Positions 20,587 to 28,946 of a stretch of 64,000 nt of DNA are shown here, piece after piece. Every line of letters begins with the position of its first letter. The first letter of the stretch is position 1. The notes under the pieces were generated by a model. That model saw only the letters and a program-made list of their open reading frames with translations. It ran no database searches and had not been told where the DNA came from. Origin of the DNA: Holophagaceae bacterium. GTDB lineage: Bacteria; Acidobacteriota; Holophagae; Holophagales; Holophagaceae. The stretch lies in the NCBI GenBank assembly GCA_023257195.1, contig JALRCU010000003.1, positions 1 through 64,000 of the forward strand, in the 5' to 3' direction. The position numbers were made by a program, and so were the translations under genes.

Positions 20587-21270
20587 ATGCCTCAAGACGC
20601 TGAAATTAAGGTCCTAGATCAAGGGTTTGTGCGTCTAGTAGATATGATGGGAAGCGATTTGTCCGTCGTCAATGCCGCCCGTGTTTCTTTTGGAAAGAAA
20701 AAAGATCATTTTGAAGACAAAGATAAAAAACTCATTCAGTACTTAGCGAAGCATGAACACACTTCTCCTTTTCGTCATGCCTATGTTCAATTCCACGTGA
20801 AGGCACCCATTTTTGTATTTCGACAATGGATGAAACATCAGGTCGGTTGTTCATGGAATGAGATCAGCGGCCGCTATGTGGAATTTCCCGATGACGAGTT
20901 TTTTATCCCAGCCTCTTTTCGCCAACAATCCAAAGATAATAAACAGGGGAGTGAAGGCGAAATTGAACTCGCCCATCGCGAAACGGCTCGGCATGCATAC
21001 GAGCTAGCCTGCAAGCATGCGGTCACCGAATATAAAAAACTCCTTTCCCTCGGTGTCTGCCGGGAGCAAGCTCGATGCATTCTGCCGCTCGGGCTCTATT
21101 CAGAAGTCTACTGGACCACATCGCTACAAGCCGTCGCCCATTTCATTCGCCTGCGTTCCGAAAGCCACGCCCAATGGGAAATTCAGCAGTATGCTCATGC
21201 CGTTCGATCGTTAGTCGAAGTTGCTTTTCCTGCGAGCCTAGAGGCTTTACTTTCTACGGACGTTGGGTAA
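20587..21270 (+). CDS. thyX: flavin-dependent thymidylate synthase
   Basis: Makes dTMP from dUMP with FAD, methylene-THF and NADPH. Visible family features are LIQYLAKHEHTSPFRH near 49-64, FRQWMKHQVGCSWNEISGRY near 78-97, and QARCILPLGLYSEVYWT near the C-terminus. The hallmark RHRX7S motif is altered: it reads KHQ followed by VGCSWNEIS. ATG 20587 has GGAG 8 bp upstream. The methylene-THF supply is GlyA. No thyA is present in the window. It ends 3 bp before the convergent DUF5916 gene. Confidence 0.93.
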   Translation: MPQDAEIKVLDQGFVRLVDMMGSDLSVVNAARVSFGKKKDHFEDKDKKLIQYLAKHEHTSPFRHAYVQFHVKAPIFVFRQWMKHQVGCSWNEISGRYVEFPDDEFFIPASFRQQSKDNKQGSEGEIELAHRETARHAYELACKHAVTEYKKLLSLGVCREQARCILPLGLYSEVYWTTSLQAVAHFIRLRSESHAQWEIQQYAHAVRSLVEVAFPASLEALLSTDVG

Positions 21271-21272
21271 GC

Positions 21273-23726
21273 TTAGCGGAACAAATAAGATATTTTAATT
21301 TGGATCGTGTCGTCAGAAGGAACATGCTGAAGCATCGTGAGGTCACTAAAGGGACGAATGCCACCTTGCGGACTAATGAGATCAGTATTCCTAGCATTTT
21401 TTCCATAGACCAAAAAGAACGTAGAGCCCGGAGCGTATTCCCACCGAGTAATCACATTGACCACCCATGACCGGAAACTGCCGCTCGGGGAACGTGTGGT
21501 GATTGAGGCAGGTGTGTAGAGCCCATCGCTCACATAAGACCGAAGATCGCTATAACTGTAATTGACCCCAAGCCATTCGGAACTTAATTGAAACGTTAAG
21601 CGAGGGTTGGCTACATAACCTACCTTTAGCAAATGACGAAATTCTGTCAATGCACGATAGCCCACGATGGGAGTGGTATTCGACATTCCTGCTACAAAAC
21701 CCACCGGGGTCCTCGATTGTGTTTCGAACCAGTAGTCTCCTTGGCCTTGCGTGAGATCTTGACTCATTTCGATTTTCCATTGATCCGTTAATTGAAAATC
21801 ATTCTCAACTTTGAATCCGCTTTTTGGCTCATCTCCCCCAATGTTAGCAAAGCCAAATTCCCACCGCCACACACCGTATTGGGGACTTCCAAATTCCAAC
21901 TGATAGCCCGCACCGGGTCCTCGAGGTAAATATTTTTTTCGGGCATCAGAAAAAGTTCGAAGTTCATAATCATCCTCTCTTGGCCCAAGGAAAAAACCTT
22001 CGATTTTTATGCGGTATAAGTCTTTGGTATTAAAGCGTATGGTGGTGGCCAAAATATTTTGAACCACATGGTTAGCACCATCACGAGCGTGATTCAATTG
22101 AAGATCAATATTTAAATTCTGGGCGCCCCCCATGGGTTGGTCCCAAGTTCGACCACTGAAGATACTCAGGCGCTTCTCGTCGGTTCGAGATTGATAGCCC
22201 AGATCGTTTAGTTGAAAATGAGGACCAGCATATACCGGGTTAATAGATAGAAAAGCTCCGTTCGACCACCTTTTCCGCCAATTTAATCGACCTCGCCAGT
22301 CACTAAGAATTTGCCCAGGAGGACCCACCCTTGAATTCGATAAGGTCCCCTCGAAGGTTTGATCTTGGTTGCGCCAAACCCCATCGATTGAAGTGACCAA
22401 AGCATCGTCATTCTGCTGACCCGAACGATTGACCCACGAGGCAAACCCACCGATAAAGCTTCCGCGGTCATCGAGAGCCTGCGAGACTCGCATAACCCCG
22501 TAATTAGTCGAGGGTAAAAGGGTCTCTTTCCGAGTGGATCCATCCACAGAGCGGATATAAGCTTCCGCTGTTTTTGTGTTGGCTCCAAGAATGCCAACAT
22601 TAAGGCCTTTTTCGCTCTTCGATGTATATTTAGCCGCGCCCGTAATAACTGCCGAACTATCCCAACTAAGTAGTTTTTCCCCGGGGAGGAGGGTGGCGGC
22701 TGGGGTAGGTTGCCCAATACGCCGACTATAGAAAAAAGGAGGCCCGCCGATTTGAAAAATATCGGACCCCTCCGTGAAGAAAGGTCTTTTTTCCGGGAAG
22801 GACGTTTCGAGGGCCGACAAGTTGAATACCGTTTGATCCACTTCGACCTGCCCAAAATCGGGCTGGATAGCCAAGTCTAGCTGCGCATTGTTGGGGAGAC
22901 TCAGCCGAGCGTCAAGACCATAATTAATAAGAGATTGGGAATCACGATTGGTTGCAGAACGGGAAATATCTTTCTTGGCAACAACAAAAGGAACCCATTC
23001 TCGCTTGGGTTGTATACTCAGTTGCTCGATCCCCCGGAGAAAAGGGTAGTTTGCGATACCACTGGTTACATCTCGGGGCTGCACATACCATTTACTCTCT
23101 TCTTTGCTTTGGCCATTGTCGGCTCGACATGGATTAAAGCCCCATGGGGCATTGCTGCCGATGGGGATTTTCATCGCTGATAGCGGGATTCGCATTTCAA
23201 CCGACCATCCATCATCATCAATGGATACAGCGCTTTCCCAAACCGCATCCCAGGAGAAATCAATTCCTCGATATTCCTGGCTATCATTCGCGATGAAGTC
23301 AAATTGGACCCCCGCAGCTGTAACTCCAAACACATACGCTGATCGTCGAGACAAAATGGGATCGAGGCCGATAAAAAAACTATCGGCACCTTCATTACGC
23401 TGGTCTCTGCGATTGAGCCGCGCCATAATTTTTTGAGTGGGGGTACTTTTTAAAAGTCGAGCTCCTACATAAAGATATACGTCATCAAACAGAATGCGAA
23501 CTTGGGTGAGACTCTTTGCCGGGGCTAAATAGTTTGGGAATGTCTGCCGAAAGCCTTCTGTTACATAGGCGACGCGCCAATCCTGTTCAACGAGTTTTCC
23601 GTCAAGCGTAATGAGATCTGCCCGTCGAGAAGCCTGGTGTGCAGGTAAGGATATCGTTTGAGCTAACATCCCCACCCAGCTAGAAAAACCCATCACTAGA
23701 AGACTTTTTTTAATCACATTCATCAT
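21273..23726 (-). CDS. DUF5916 outer-membrane protein with N-terminal CBM9-like domain
   Basis: Signal peptide ending in MLAQ; residues about 35-215 form a CBM9-like beta-sandwich (LDGKLVEQDWRVA, VRILFDDVYLYVGARL, DSFFIGLDP, WSVEMRIPLSAM); the rest is a long beta-rich region ending in ISYLFR with a terminal aromatic-type strand, as in outer-membrane barrels. The order is that of DUF5916 proteins, common in Acidobacteria and Bacteroidetes; function unknown, carbohydrate or metabolite handling is inferred from the CBM9-like part. 817 residues. Start ATG 23726 or the next codon, with AGGG about 8 bp upstream. Confidence 0.85.
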   Translation of the reverse strand: MMNVIKKSLLVMGFSSWVGMLAQTISLPAHQASRRADLITLDGKLVEQDWRVAYVTEGFRQTFPNYLAPAKSLTQVRILFDDVYLYVGARLLKSTPTQKIMARLNRRDQRNEGADSFFIGLDPILSRRSAYVFGVTAAGVQFDFIANDSQEYRGIDFSWDAVWESAVSIDDDGWSVEMRIPLSAMKIPIGSNAPWGFNPCRADNGQSKEESKWYVQPRDVTSGIANYPFLRGIEQLSIQPKREWVPFVVAKKDISRSATNRDSQSLINYGLDARLSLPNNAQLDLAIQPDFGQVEVDQTVFNLSALETSFPEKRPFFTEGSDIFQIGGPPFFYSRRIGQPTPAATLLPGEKLLSWDSSAVITGAAKYTSKSEKGLNVGILGANTKTAEAYIRSVDGSTRKETLLPSTNYGVMRVSQALDDRGSFIGGFASWVNRSGQQNDDALVTSIDGVWRNQDQTFEGTLSNSRVGPPGQILSDWRGRLNWRKRWSNGAFLSINPVYAGPHFQLNDLGYQSRTDEKRLSIFSGRTWDQPMGGAQNLNIDLQLNHARDGANHVVQNILATTIRFNTKDLYRIKIEGFFLGPREDDYELRTFSDARKKYLPRGPGAGYQLEFGSPQYGVWRWEFGFANIGGDEPKSGFKVENDFQLTDQWKIEMSQDLTQGQGDYWFETQSRTPVGFVAGMSNTTPIVGYRALTEFRHLLKVGYVANPRLTFQLSSEWLGVNYSYSDLRSYVSDGLYTPASITTRSPSGSFRSWVVNVITRWEYAPGSTFFLVYGKNARNTDLISPQGGIRPFSDLTMLQHVPSDDTIQIKISYLFR

Positions 23727-23766
23727 TTTTAGCCCTAGTGAACTTCAGCAGAATAATCAGTATCCT

Positions 23767-23874
23767 ATGAAAATAGTTTTTCCTTTCGCCACTTATTACT
23801 GGTTGGTGTTCTGGTATGCACGCTCCGGCCAATGGTATGAAAATTACGATGAGTGGATAAACTTAAATTCATGA
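23767..23874 (+). CDS. possible 35-residue protein coupled to the DUF192 gene
   Basis: A short frame rich in Trp/Tyr (starts MKIVFPFATYYWLVFWYARSG, ends WYENYDEWINLNS). It could form one short membrane helix with a polar tail. Its stop overlaps the DUF192 start as ATGA, typical of translational coupling. No clear Shine-Dalgarno precedes it, so it may be chance. Confidence 0.35.
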   Translation: MKIVFPFATYYWLVFWYARSGQWYENYDEWINLNS

Positions 23875-24356
23875 TTCTTGCTCATTCTTACTTGCGCCAG
23901 TTGATTCTCGCTACCGCGGTCACGACTTCTTTGATAGCGAGCGGAGGAACGATCACCGTTAAAAATAAAACCTTTTTAGCGGAGGTGGCCCTCACGCCCC
24001 AAGAACAAGCTCGTGGCCTTATGTATCGGCAATCACTTTCTGCCAATCGATGCATGATTTTCCTCTATGACAACGATCAACCACGACCCATTTGGATGAA
24101 AAACTGCCTCATTAGCCTAGATGTAGTTTGGGTTAATCGCGAAGGTCGGATTGTGGGTTTGCTATCCAACCTTCCTCCGTGCCCCCCAAGCCGAGGAGAC
24201 GACTGCCCCATGTATGGGGGATCATTTATTGCCCGCCACTTCGTTGAATTTTCGGCGGGTACAATTGCACGTCTGAATTTAAAAATAGGGGATCGGCTTA
24301 GTTGGGACATTGAGCTTGACGATGGTCGCCGAGTCCAGACTCCGACTGAACGTTAA
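23871..24356 (+). CDS. DUF192 exported protein
   Basis: N-terminal hydrophobic signal (LRQLILATAVTTSLIASGG) followed by a DUF192 domain: FLAEVALTPQEQARGLMYR, MIFLYDN, PIWMKNCLISLDVVWVN, and a C-terminal strand set. DUF192 domains are small, secreted beta-barrels of unknown function found throughout bacteria and archaea. An upstream GTG (23853) is in frame, but ATG 23871 gives a cleaner signal peptide and overlaps the stop of the small frame before it. Extra Cys/Pro-rich insertion (CPPSRGDDCP) near the middle could hold a disulfide. It converges on the phosphoesterase-like gene with 4 bp between. Confidence 0.85.
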   Translation: MILAHSYLRQLILATAVTTSLIASGGTITVKNKTFLAEVALTPQEQARGLMYRQSLSANRCMIFLYDNDQPRPIWMKNCLISLDVVWVNREGRIVGLLSNLPPCPPSRGDDCPMYGGSFIARHFVEFSAGTIARLNLKIGDRLSWDIELDDGRRVQTPTER

Positions 24357-24360
24357 AGCA

Positions 24361-25143
24361 CTAAAGAGGGGCGTCGGCCGAGGGTATCCCCCCCCGATCT
24401 TTTTTAGTAAAGCGCGCAATATGACGAAGATGTTCGGGGGGGAGTGGAAGCTGACTCAGGTCAATTGGAGAAACGCGGTCAGCCAACAGTTTGTAACCTT
24501 TGGCTTGCTTGGGGAGCCGATCAGGAAGAAACACTTCGTGCCCTTGGGCGTAGGGCATGAAAGGCGGCATAACAACCGCATATCCCGTATATAAAAAACC
24601 GGAGACTCGCATCCAGTCTTCTCCACCACTCGGTGATTTAACCGGCAAGGCGAAGACGGGATGTACACCTCCGTTAATCCAGATCTCACGATTATCTAAT
24701 CGGGGGTATACAAAAATCCGTCGGCGATGCATGAAGTGGTAGCTATCAATTTGTAAATGGTCAACAACCTTGAACAAAGGATTGGTAACCGCAGGTCCCT
24801 CACTTCGATCAGACTGTCCAACAACTTGGATTACGGGTCTAGATTTTCCTGTCAATTTAGAAATATAGGCATTCAGTTCGGACGCTTCTTCCCCAACGAG
24901 ATGACCCTGGTTGGGCTTGATATTTCCTAGAAGTACAATTTGTTCGGGTTGATAATCTGATAAAAGAGTCACCAAGCGTTCCCAAGGGTCAAGATGAGCA
25001 GCCAGCGGGAGACCCTCTAGAGCACGACGTCGCCCGGCGCCTAATCCGAAGAAAAAATCTGATAGAACGAGTGTCTTAGCACGCGTAAGCCATAGCGCTC
25101 GTCGGCTATCCATTTGGCAATCATCAAACATTTCAAGATGCAT
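24361..25143 (-). CDS. PdeM-like metallophosphoesterase homolog that has lost metal ligands
   Basis: The layout follows COG1407/PdeM phosphoesterases: LVLSDFFFGLGAGRR corresponds to the family LVADLHLGKAAAFR, QIVLLGNIKPN to LVVLGDLFH, IQVVGQSDR to WVRGNHD, and WINGGVHPVFAL to WISGHLHPA. In each block a metal ligand is changed: DxH is Asp29-Phe-Phe31, GD is Gly73-Asn74, GNHD is GQSD (109-112), and GHxHP is GGVHP with only His161 left. So the fold is probably kept but two-metal catalysis lost. In other bacteria pdeM sits with ligase and helicase genes for DNA repair; here neighbours are DUF192 and DUF1501 genes. Homology is inferred by motif order and is not certain. Confidence 0.6.
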   Translation of the reverse strand: MHLEMFDDCQMDSRRALWLTRAKTLVLSDFFFGLGAGRRRALEGLPLAAHLDPWERLVTLLSDYQPEQIVLLGNIKPNQGHLVGEEASELNAYISKLTGKSRPVIQVVGQSDRSEGPAVTNPLFKVVDHLQIDSYHFMHRRRIFVYPRLDNREIWINGGVHPVFALPVKSPSGGEDWMRVSGFLYTGYAVVMPPFMPYAQGHEVFLPDRLPKQAKGYKLLADRVSPIDLSQLPLPPEHLRHIARFTKKDRGGIPSADAPL

Positions 25144-25213
25144 CTCTTTCAGGATAAACGCAGTGCGGGGTTTTCCCTAAAGTATACGGAGTATCAAAGG
25201 AGATCCTAGGCGC

Positions 25214-26596
25214 CTAGAGAAAATTCATTCGTGGGTAATTACTACCTAGCAGGGTGTTCGTGGACGTTGTTGCTTGCCCTAGCCACCGATCCAAAACGGT
25301 TGCGTACATACTTCTAAAATCACTCTCAGAGCTGTAGCGCATGTTGGCGTTATTATCTAGATTCGCCAAATTAGGATAAGCACCATAAAGCCCCCCTTTG
25401 ATGCTATTACCAATACATAATGACAAGGAGTTGGTGCCATGGTCAGTCCCACCGCTATTTTCTGTGACGCGCCTCCCAAACTCACTCCATGTCATCATCA
25501 TTACCCGGTTCTGAGCGGACCCTGTTGAGGTTGTGATCGTACCTAAATCTTCATAGAACGACTTAATCGATCCTCCGAGCGTGGATAGAAGATTCTTCAT
25601 AGCAATCAATTGATTGCTATGGGTGTCCCAACCCCCTAAGCGGCAGTAATAAACTTGAATTGGAAGGTTGGCGGCAATCATAGAAGCAATTAATTTAAAT
25701 TGAGCGCTGAGGGAATTTGAAAGCACCGCCCCATTGGCATTGATGTAATTGGAGTCTCCGGGGTAAGGCACACTTGGCGTTCGAGCAGTTAGGGTCGATA
25801 TACTTTGTGTCGCGTCGTAAAAACTCTTTTGCGACTTGGCTACGAGTTCGTACGCGGTCCTAGAGACACTGTCAGCACTGATAGAAGTGGCTCCTAAATT
25901 ATAGGCGGATTGAAGCAGTAGGCTATCGGTTGAATAGGGGGTTTGTAGGGTGGTGTTCCTTAAACTTCCGGGGTATCTAAATCCATTTGTGCTGGTGATC
26001 GGAATAAACGATCTTCTTGCACCTGCAATCATGCGATGGACGGAACTTATTGTGGTAACTCCTTGAATCGCATTCGCCGCATCGAAGGTTTGATCGGCAA
26101 ATCGACCTAACCAACCTGTCCCATTAAGGGTTGAAGGGTTTGAACCCGAGGTTCCTCCCTGAGCCCATAAATCCCCTGCAGTGAAATGAGACAAATTAGG
26201 GTTAGGCATACTTAATCCAGCGACCCATGCCACTTTACCCTGAGCGTGTAAAACATCGAGACCAATAAAATCACCATTGAGGCCCACGCCGCTACCCAAT
26301 GTGGTTGAGGGAGTAATTCTTAACGTACTCCGTCTCGCTTGGTAAGCCGTCAGGTTAGCGCCACTGTCGGGGGGAAGAACATTTAGCCAATCCCATCCAC
26401 CGTCCACATTAATGACAACCAAAATTGGGTTGGTAAAAGCGCCTGCATTCCCACCTCCACCGGTACCGCCCCCAGAAGAGACAGAGGAGGCTGAAGTTGA
26501 GCTGCCTCCACCACTGCAGCCTACTAAACCAGCCAGGGAAGCGCCGGCCGTCAGGGATGACTGAATGAAGGTGCGACGGGATAACGCTCGTTTCAT
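25214..26596 (-). CDS. DUF1501 lipoprotein (twin-arginine exported)
   Basis: N-terminal twin-arginine motif SRRTFIQS (Arg7-Arg8) and a lipobox LVGC with Cys27, then a Ser/Gly-rich flexible stretch of about 25 residues. The DUF1501 domain follows (VVINVDGGWDWLNVLPP, YCRLGGWDTHSNQ, MMTWSEFGRRVTEN, GTDHGT), an alkaline-phosphatase/sulfatase-fold relative of unknown activity. DUF1501 nearly always pairs with DUF1800, as here with the gene 12 bp upstream. A surface or periplasmic, membrane-anchored hydrolase is inferred. It ends the minus-strand run from rnc. Confidence 0.9.
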   Translation of the reverse strand: MKRALSRRTFIQSSLTAGASLAGLVGCSGGGSSTSASSVSSGGGTGGGGNAGAFTNPILVVINVDGGWDWLNVLPPDSGANLTAYQARRSTLRITPSTTLGSGVGLNGDFIGLDVLHAQGKVAWVAGLSMPNPNLSHFTAGDLWAQGGTSGSNPSTLNGTGWLGRFADQTFDAANAIQGVTTISSVHRMIAGARRSFIPITSTNGFRYPGSLRNTTLQTPYSTDSLLLQSAYNLGATSISADSVSRTAYELVAKSQKSFYDATQSISTLTARTPSVPYPGDSNYINANGAVLSNSLSAQFKLIASMIAANLPIQVYYCRLGGWDTHSNQLIAMKNLLSTLGGSIKSFYEDLGTITTSTGSAQNRVMMMTWSEFGRRVTENSGGTDHGTNSLSLCIGNSIKGGLYGAYPNLANLDNNANMRYSSESDFRSMYATVLDRWLGQATTSTNTLLGSNYPRMNFL

Positions 26597-26608
26597 ATTT
26601 TCATCCCC

Positions 26609-28345
26609 CTAGTGTAATTGATGAGCTGGCGAACTCATCATGATGAAAGCCAGTTCTCTGATTCTAGTTTGATGCGTTGGATTAGTCAGACTGATAGAGA
26701 TCCCGTTACCGCCAAATAAAGCATTGAGCCATGCGTCCCTCAAGCTTGTTGGCGTTGGAGCGAGTTGTAAAAGATTCACGAGACGGTTGAAGACATCAAG
26801 CGAAGTGATTGGCACAGTTGGGAACCATTTGTTGAGATCGGTTGGTACAAGCGTGACGGTTAACTGTGAGGATGAAGTTCCTGAACCTTGATAGAGACCA
26901 TACCGATAGGTTTCACTCAGGGCCACGGCCGAAGCACAATAACTTCTATAGCGCATCATATTGGCATTCACCCAAACGTCATGCTCTCCCCATCCATTGG
27001 GACCTGCGGGGTCTAAAAGTGCTAAACCTAGGTTATCAAAAGTGGAGGAGTCAAACTCCGATGAACCCACCAAGAGTCTCCATGCAGGGAATCCTTTCAC
27101 TGCCAGTGAATCTGCTTCACTGAGGCTATACCCTAACATACGACAAGAAGAGACTAGCCAAACAATGGGTGAGGTAATAAGTGCAAATCGATGAGCGCTA
27201 TCAAAAAAGAACTGCGACTTAAACAAAACTTTTAAGGAAGCGCTGATATTGAAGTTGTTGGTTCTAATCACCAACCCAAAATCTTGAATATCTTGCGAAG
27301 TAAAGTGAGGAGTGACAAAGTGACCAATTATTCTCGCCGCAAGATATTCAGAACATTGAGTAGCACGAGATGTAGTGATGGAGCGAAGTACGTCCTCTCC
27401 TGGGACCATTCCTGCTTGCGCCACCGTGTAATTAAAAGTTCGGTCAAGAAAAGTAATGCTTGCAGATCCTCCCGTAGCGTTAGCTGCTGAGCTAGGATGT
27501 TGGTTCGGGAGTCGATTATTGCCTAAGGCCCCCATGAACCATGCAAGGGACCCGGCTGGAACTGTCTGGCCCTGAGCGACCACCGCTGTTCCCCTCTGGG
27601 CAAATTTATTAGCCACATTATATGGTGCGGTGACAACGTCCGATGCGGCTACATAAAAACTCCAGCCTGAAAGTGCTTTGGCCAGACTTGTAATATCTTG
27701 TTGCGAGTACCCATTATCGACACCTAATGAATAAAGCTCTAGCACTTCCCGTGCGTAATTCTCATTCGGCACAGCAGAGCCTAAAGCAGAATTAGAAACG
27801 GAATCTAGCCAAACACACATCGCTGGATTTTTACTAACCGCGACAAGGAGATCTGTAAAATTCCCAAGACCTTGGTCTCGAAATAATTGGATCTGCTCGA
27901 GCATCAGGGCTGTATTTTGGACTTTATCGTACCCAGTAGCAAAAAACTGGTGCCAAAAAAGAGACATACGTTCGCGAAATGAATCAGGCGCATATTGCAT
28001 TCGGAAAGCCCATGCTGCTTGGGCTACGCTCAATCGGTTCCGCCACGTATTGGGTCCCTCGCAAAGAAAACCATGCGCTGACGTGACAGCGGGAGCAAGC
28101 ATGTTGGCAGCATTCCCCGCCGTGGGATCGACGGCATTAATTGCTACCACATCCGATCGGTTAGCATAGACGGCATCAAAAAGAGTAGACGACTGCCCCC
28201 CGTCGATCCATGCGTTTATGAAGCTGCTCGGATCGGTTGCCGCCGCGGTTGACGCTGCTTCTGGCGTTAACCCAAAGCCTGCTCGGCGGGCAAAGTGTTG
28301 AACATCAAGAGCCGACCAAGCGTTAACAGGAGTGAGATTTGCCAT
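26609..28345 (-). CDS. DUF1800 protein
   Basis: Carries the DUF1800 hallmarks: HFARRAGFGLTPEAA at the start, RERMSLFWHQFFATGYDKVQN, and NENYAREVLELYSLGVDNGYSQQDI with LAKALSGW. The family is helical, of unknown biochemistry, and is a constant partner of DUF1501. No signal peptide is evident at this start (MANLTPVNAW), although the DUF1501 partner is exported by the Tat route; the two could be exported as a folded complex, but that is inference. ATG 28345 follows AAGGCG. Confidence 0.9.
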   Translation of the reverse strand: MANLTPVNAWSALDVQHFARRAGFGLTPEAASTAAATDPSSFINAWIDGGQSSTLFDAVYANRSDVVAINAVDPTAGNAANMLAPAVTSAHGFLCEGPNTWRNRLSVAQAAWAFRMQYAPDSFRERMSLFWHQFFATGYDKVQNTALMLEQIQLFRDQGLGNFTDLLVAVSKNPAMCVWLDSVSNSALGSAVPNENYAREVLELYSLGVDNGYSQQDITSLAKALSGWSFYVAASDVVTAPYNVANKFAQRGTAVVAQGQTVPAGSLAWFMGALGNNRLPNQHPSSAANATGGSASITFLDRTFNYTVAQAGMVPGEDVLRSITTSRATQCSEYLAARIIGHFVTPHFTSQDIQDFGLVIRTNNFNISASLKVLFKSQFFFDSAHRFALITSPIVWLVSSCRMLGYSLSEADSLAVKGFPAWRLLVGSSEFDSSTFDNLGLALLDPAGPNGWGEHDVWVNANMMRYRSYCASAVALSETYRYGLYQGSGTSSSQLTVTLVPTDLNKWFPTVPITSLDVFNRLVNLLQLAPTPTSLRDAWLNALFGGNGISISLTNPTHQTRIRELAFIMMSSPAHQLH

Positions 28346-28363
28346 ATATCGCCTTATTCTTGA

Positions 28364-28888
28364 TTAATTATTAAGAGCTCCATTTGCGATCCACGCACGG
28401 AGTGTATCAATTGTTGGTTGGCATAAAATAGGTGCGCCCTGTGGCATACGAGTGCCATAGGTTTGCCCAAAAGCCGCCAGCCCAGGATTATCTTTGGATA
28501 TTTTTTCAATGAGCCAAGAGGTATTCGGATCCCCGGGGTTGACGCGGTACCAAGAAGGTCCACTTTGGGTGACCGCCCGAAGTTGGGTATAGACACTGTT
28601 AGCGCTTCCTGAAAAAAGAATTCGTCCTGCAGGGTTGATTCCACCATGACAACTACTAGTATTAGAGCCGCAACTAAGCTGAAGCGCTGGCAAAATATCC
28701 GCAGAAAAGCTCGGTGTCATCTTGGTGGTTGAAATGGGGCAGGTCGTACCCGCGTACGGATCAGCGGGAGAAGTTGAAGCACTGCTAGAGGACCCACCCC
28801 CTCCACAAGATGCAAGACATAAAACAATAAGCATCAAAACATGTGTCCAGAAATTCTTTGTATGATCCTGAACAAAATACGATGTCAT
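28364..28888 (-). CDS. lipoprotein with cytochrome-c-like domain and atypical Cx6CH motif
   Basis: Lipobox LCLASC followed by a Gly/Ser-rich spacer. The mature part resembles the small cytochrome-like domains (PSCyt1 type) found with DUF1800/DUF1501 proteins: SADILPALQLSC, SSCHGG, then TRMPQGAP and LCQPTIDTLRAWIANGA, where Met could be the distal ligand. The heme motif is odd: the two cysteines are six residues apart (C-GSNTSS-CH) instead of two. Start ATG 28888 has AGAAAGGTG upstream and puts the lipobox at the right depth; a longer frame to 28945 is less likely. It precedes DUF1800 by 18 bp. Confidence 0.7.
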   Translation of the reverse strand: MTSYFVQDHTKNFWTHVLMLIVLCLASCGGGGSSSSASTSPADPYAGTTCPISTTKMTPSFSADILPALQLSCGSNTSSCHGGINPAGRILFSGSANSVYTQLRAVTQSGPSWYRVNPGDPNTSWLIEKISKDNPGLAAFGQTYGTRMPQGAPILCQPTIDTLRAWIANGALNN

Positions 28889-28946
28889 TTCACACCTTTC
28901 TATGGCCTCTATCATAGACACGAAAGAGCCGAGAGGAGAAAGCAAT

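Noticed and set aside
20587-21270. thyX as recent phage-derived gene
   Set aside because: No phage genes, integrase or att repeats nearby and codon use does not stand out by eye.
22283-22855. 190-codon open frame overlapping the DUF5916 gene in another frame
   Set aside because: Basic, motif-free translation inside a supported gene on the same strand; shadow frame.
25214-28888. DUF1501/DUF1800/cytochrome-like set as a defence or novel system
   Set aside because: The DUF1800-DUF1501 pairing is common and described, and no nuclease, NTPase or toxin is present.
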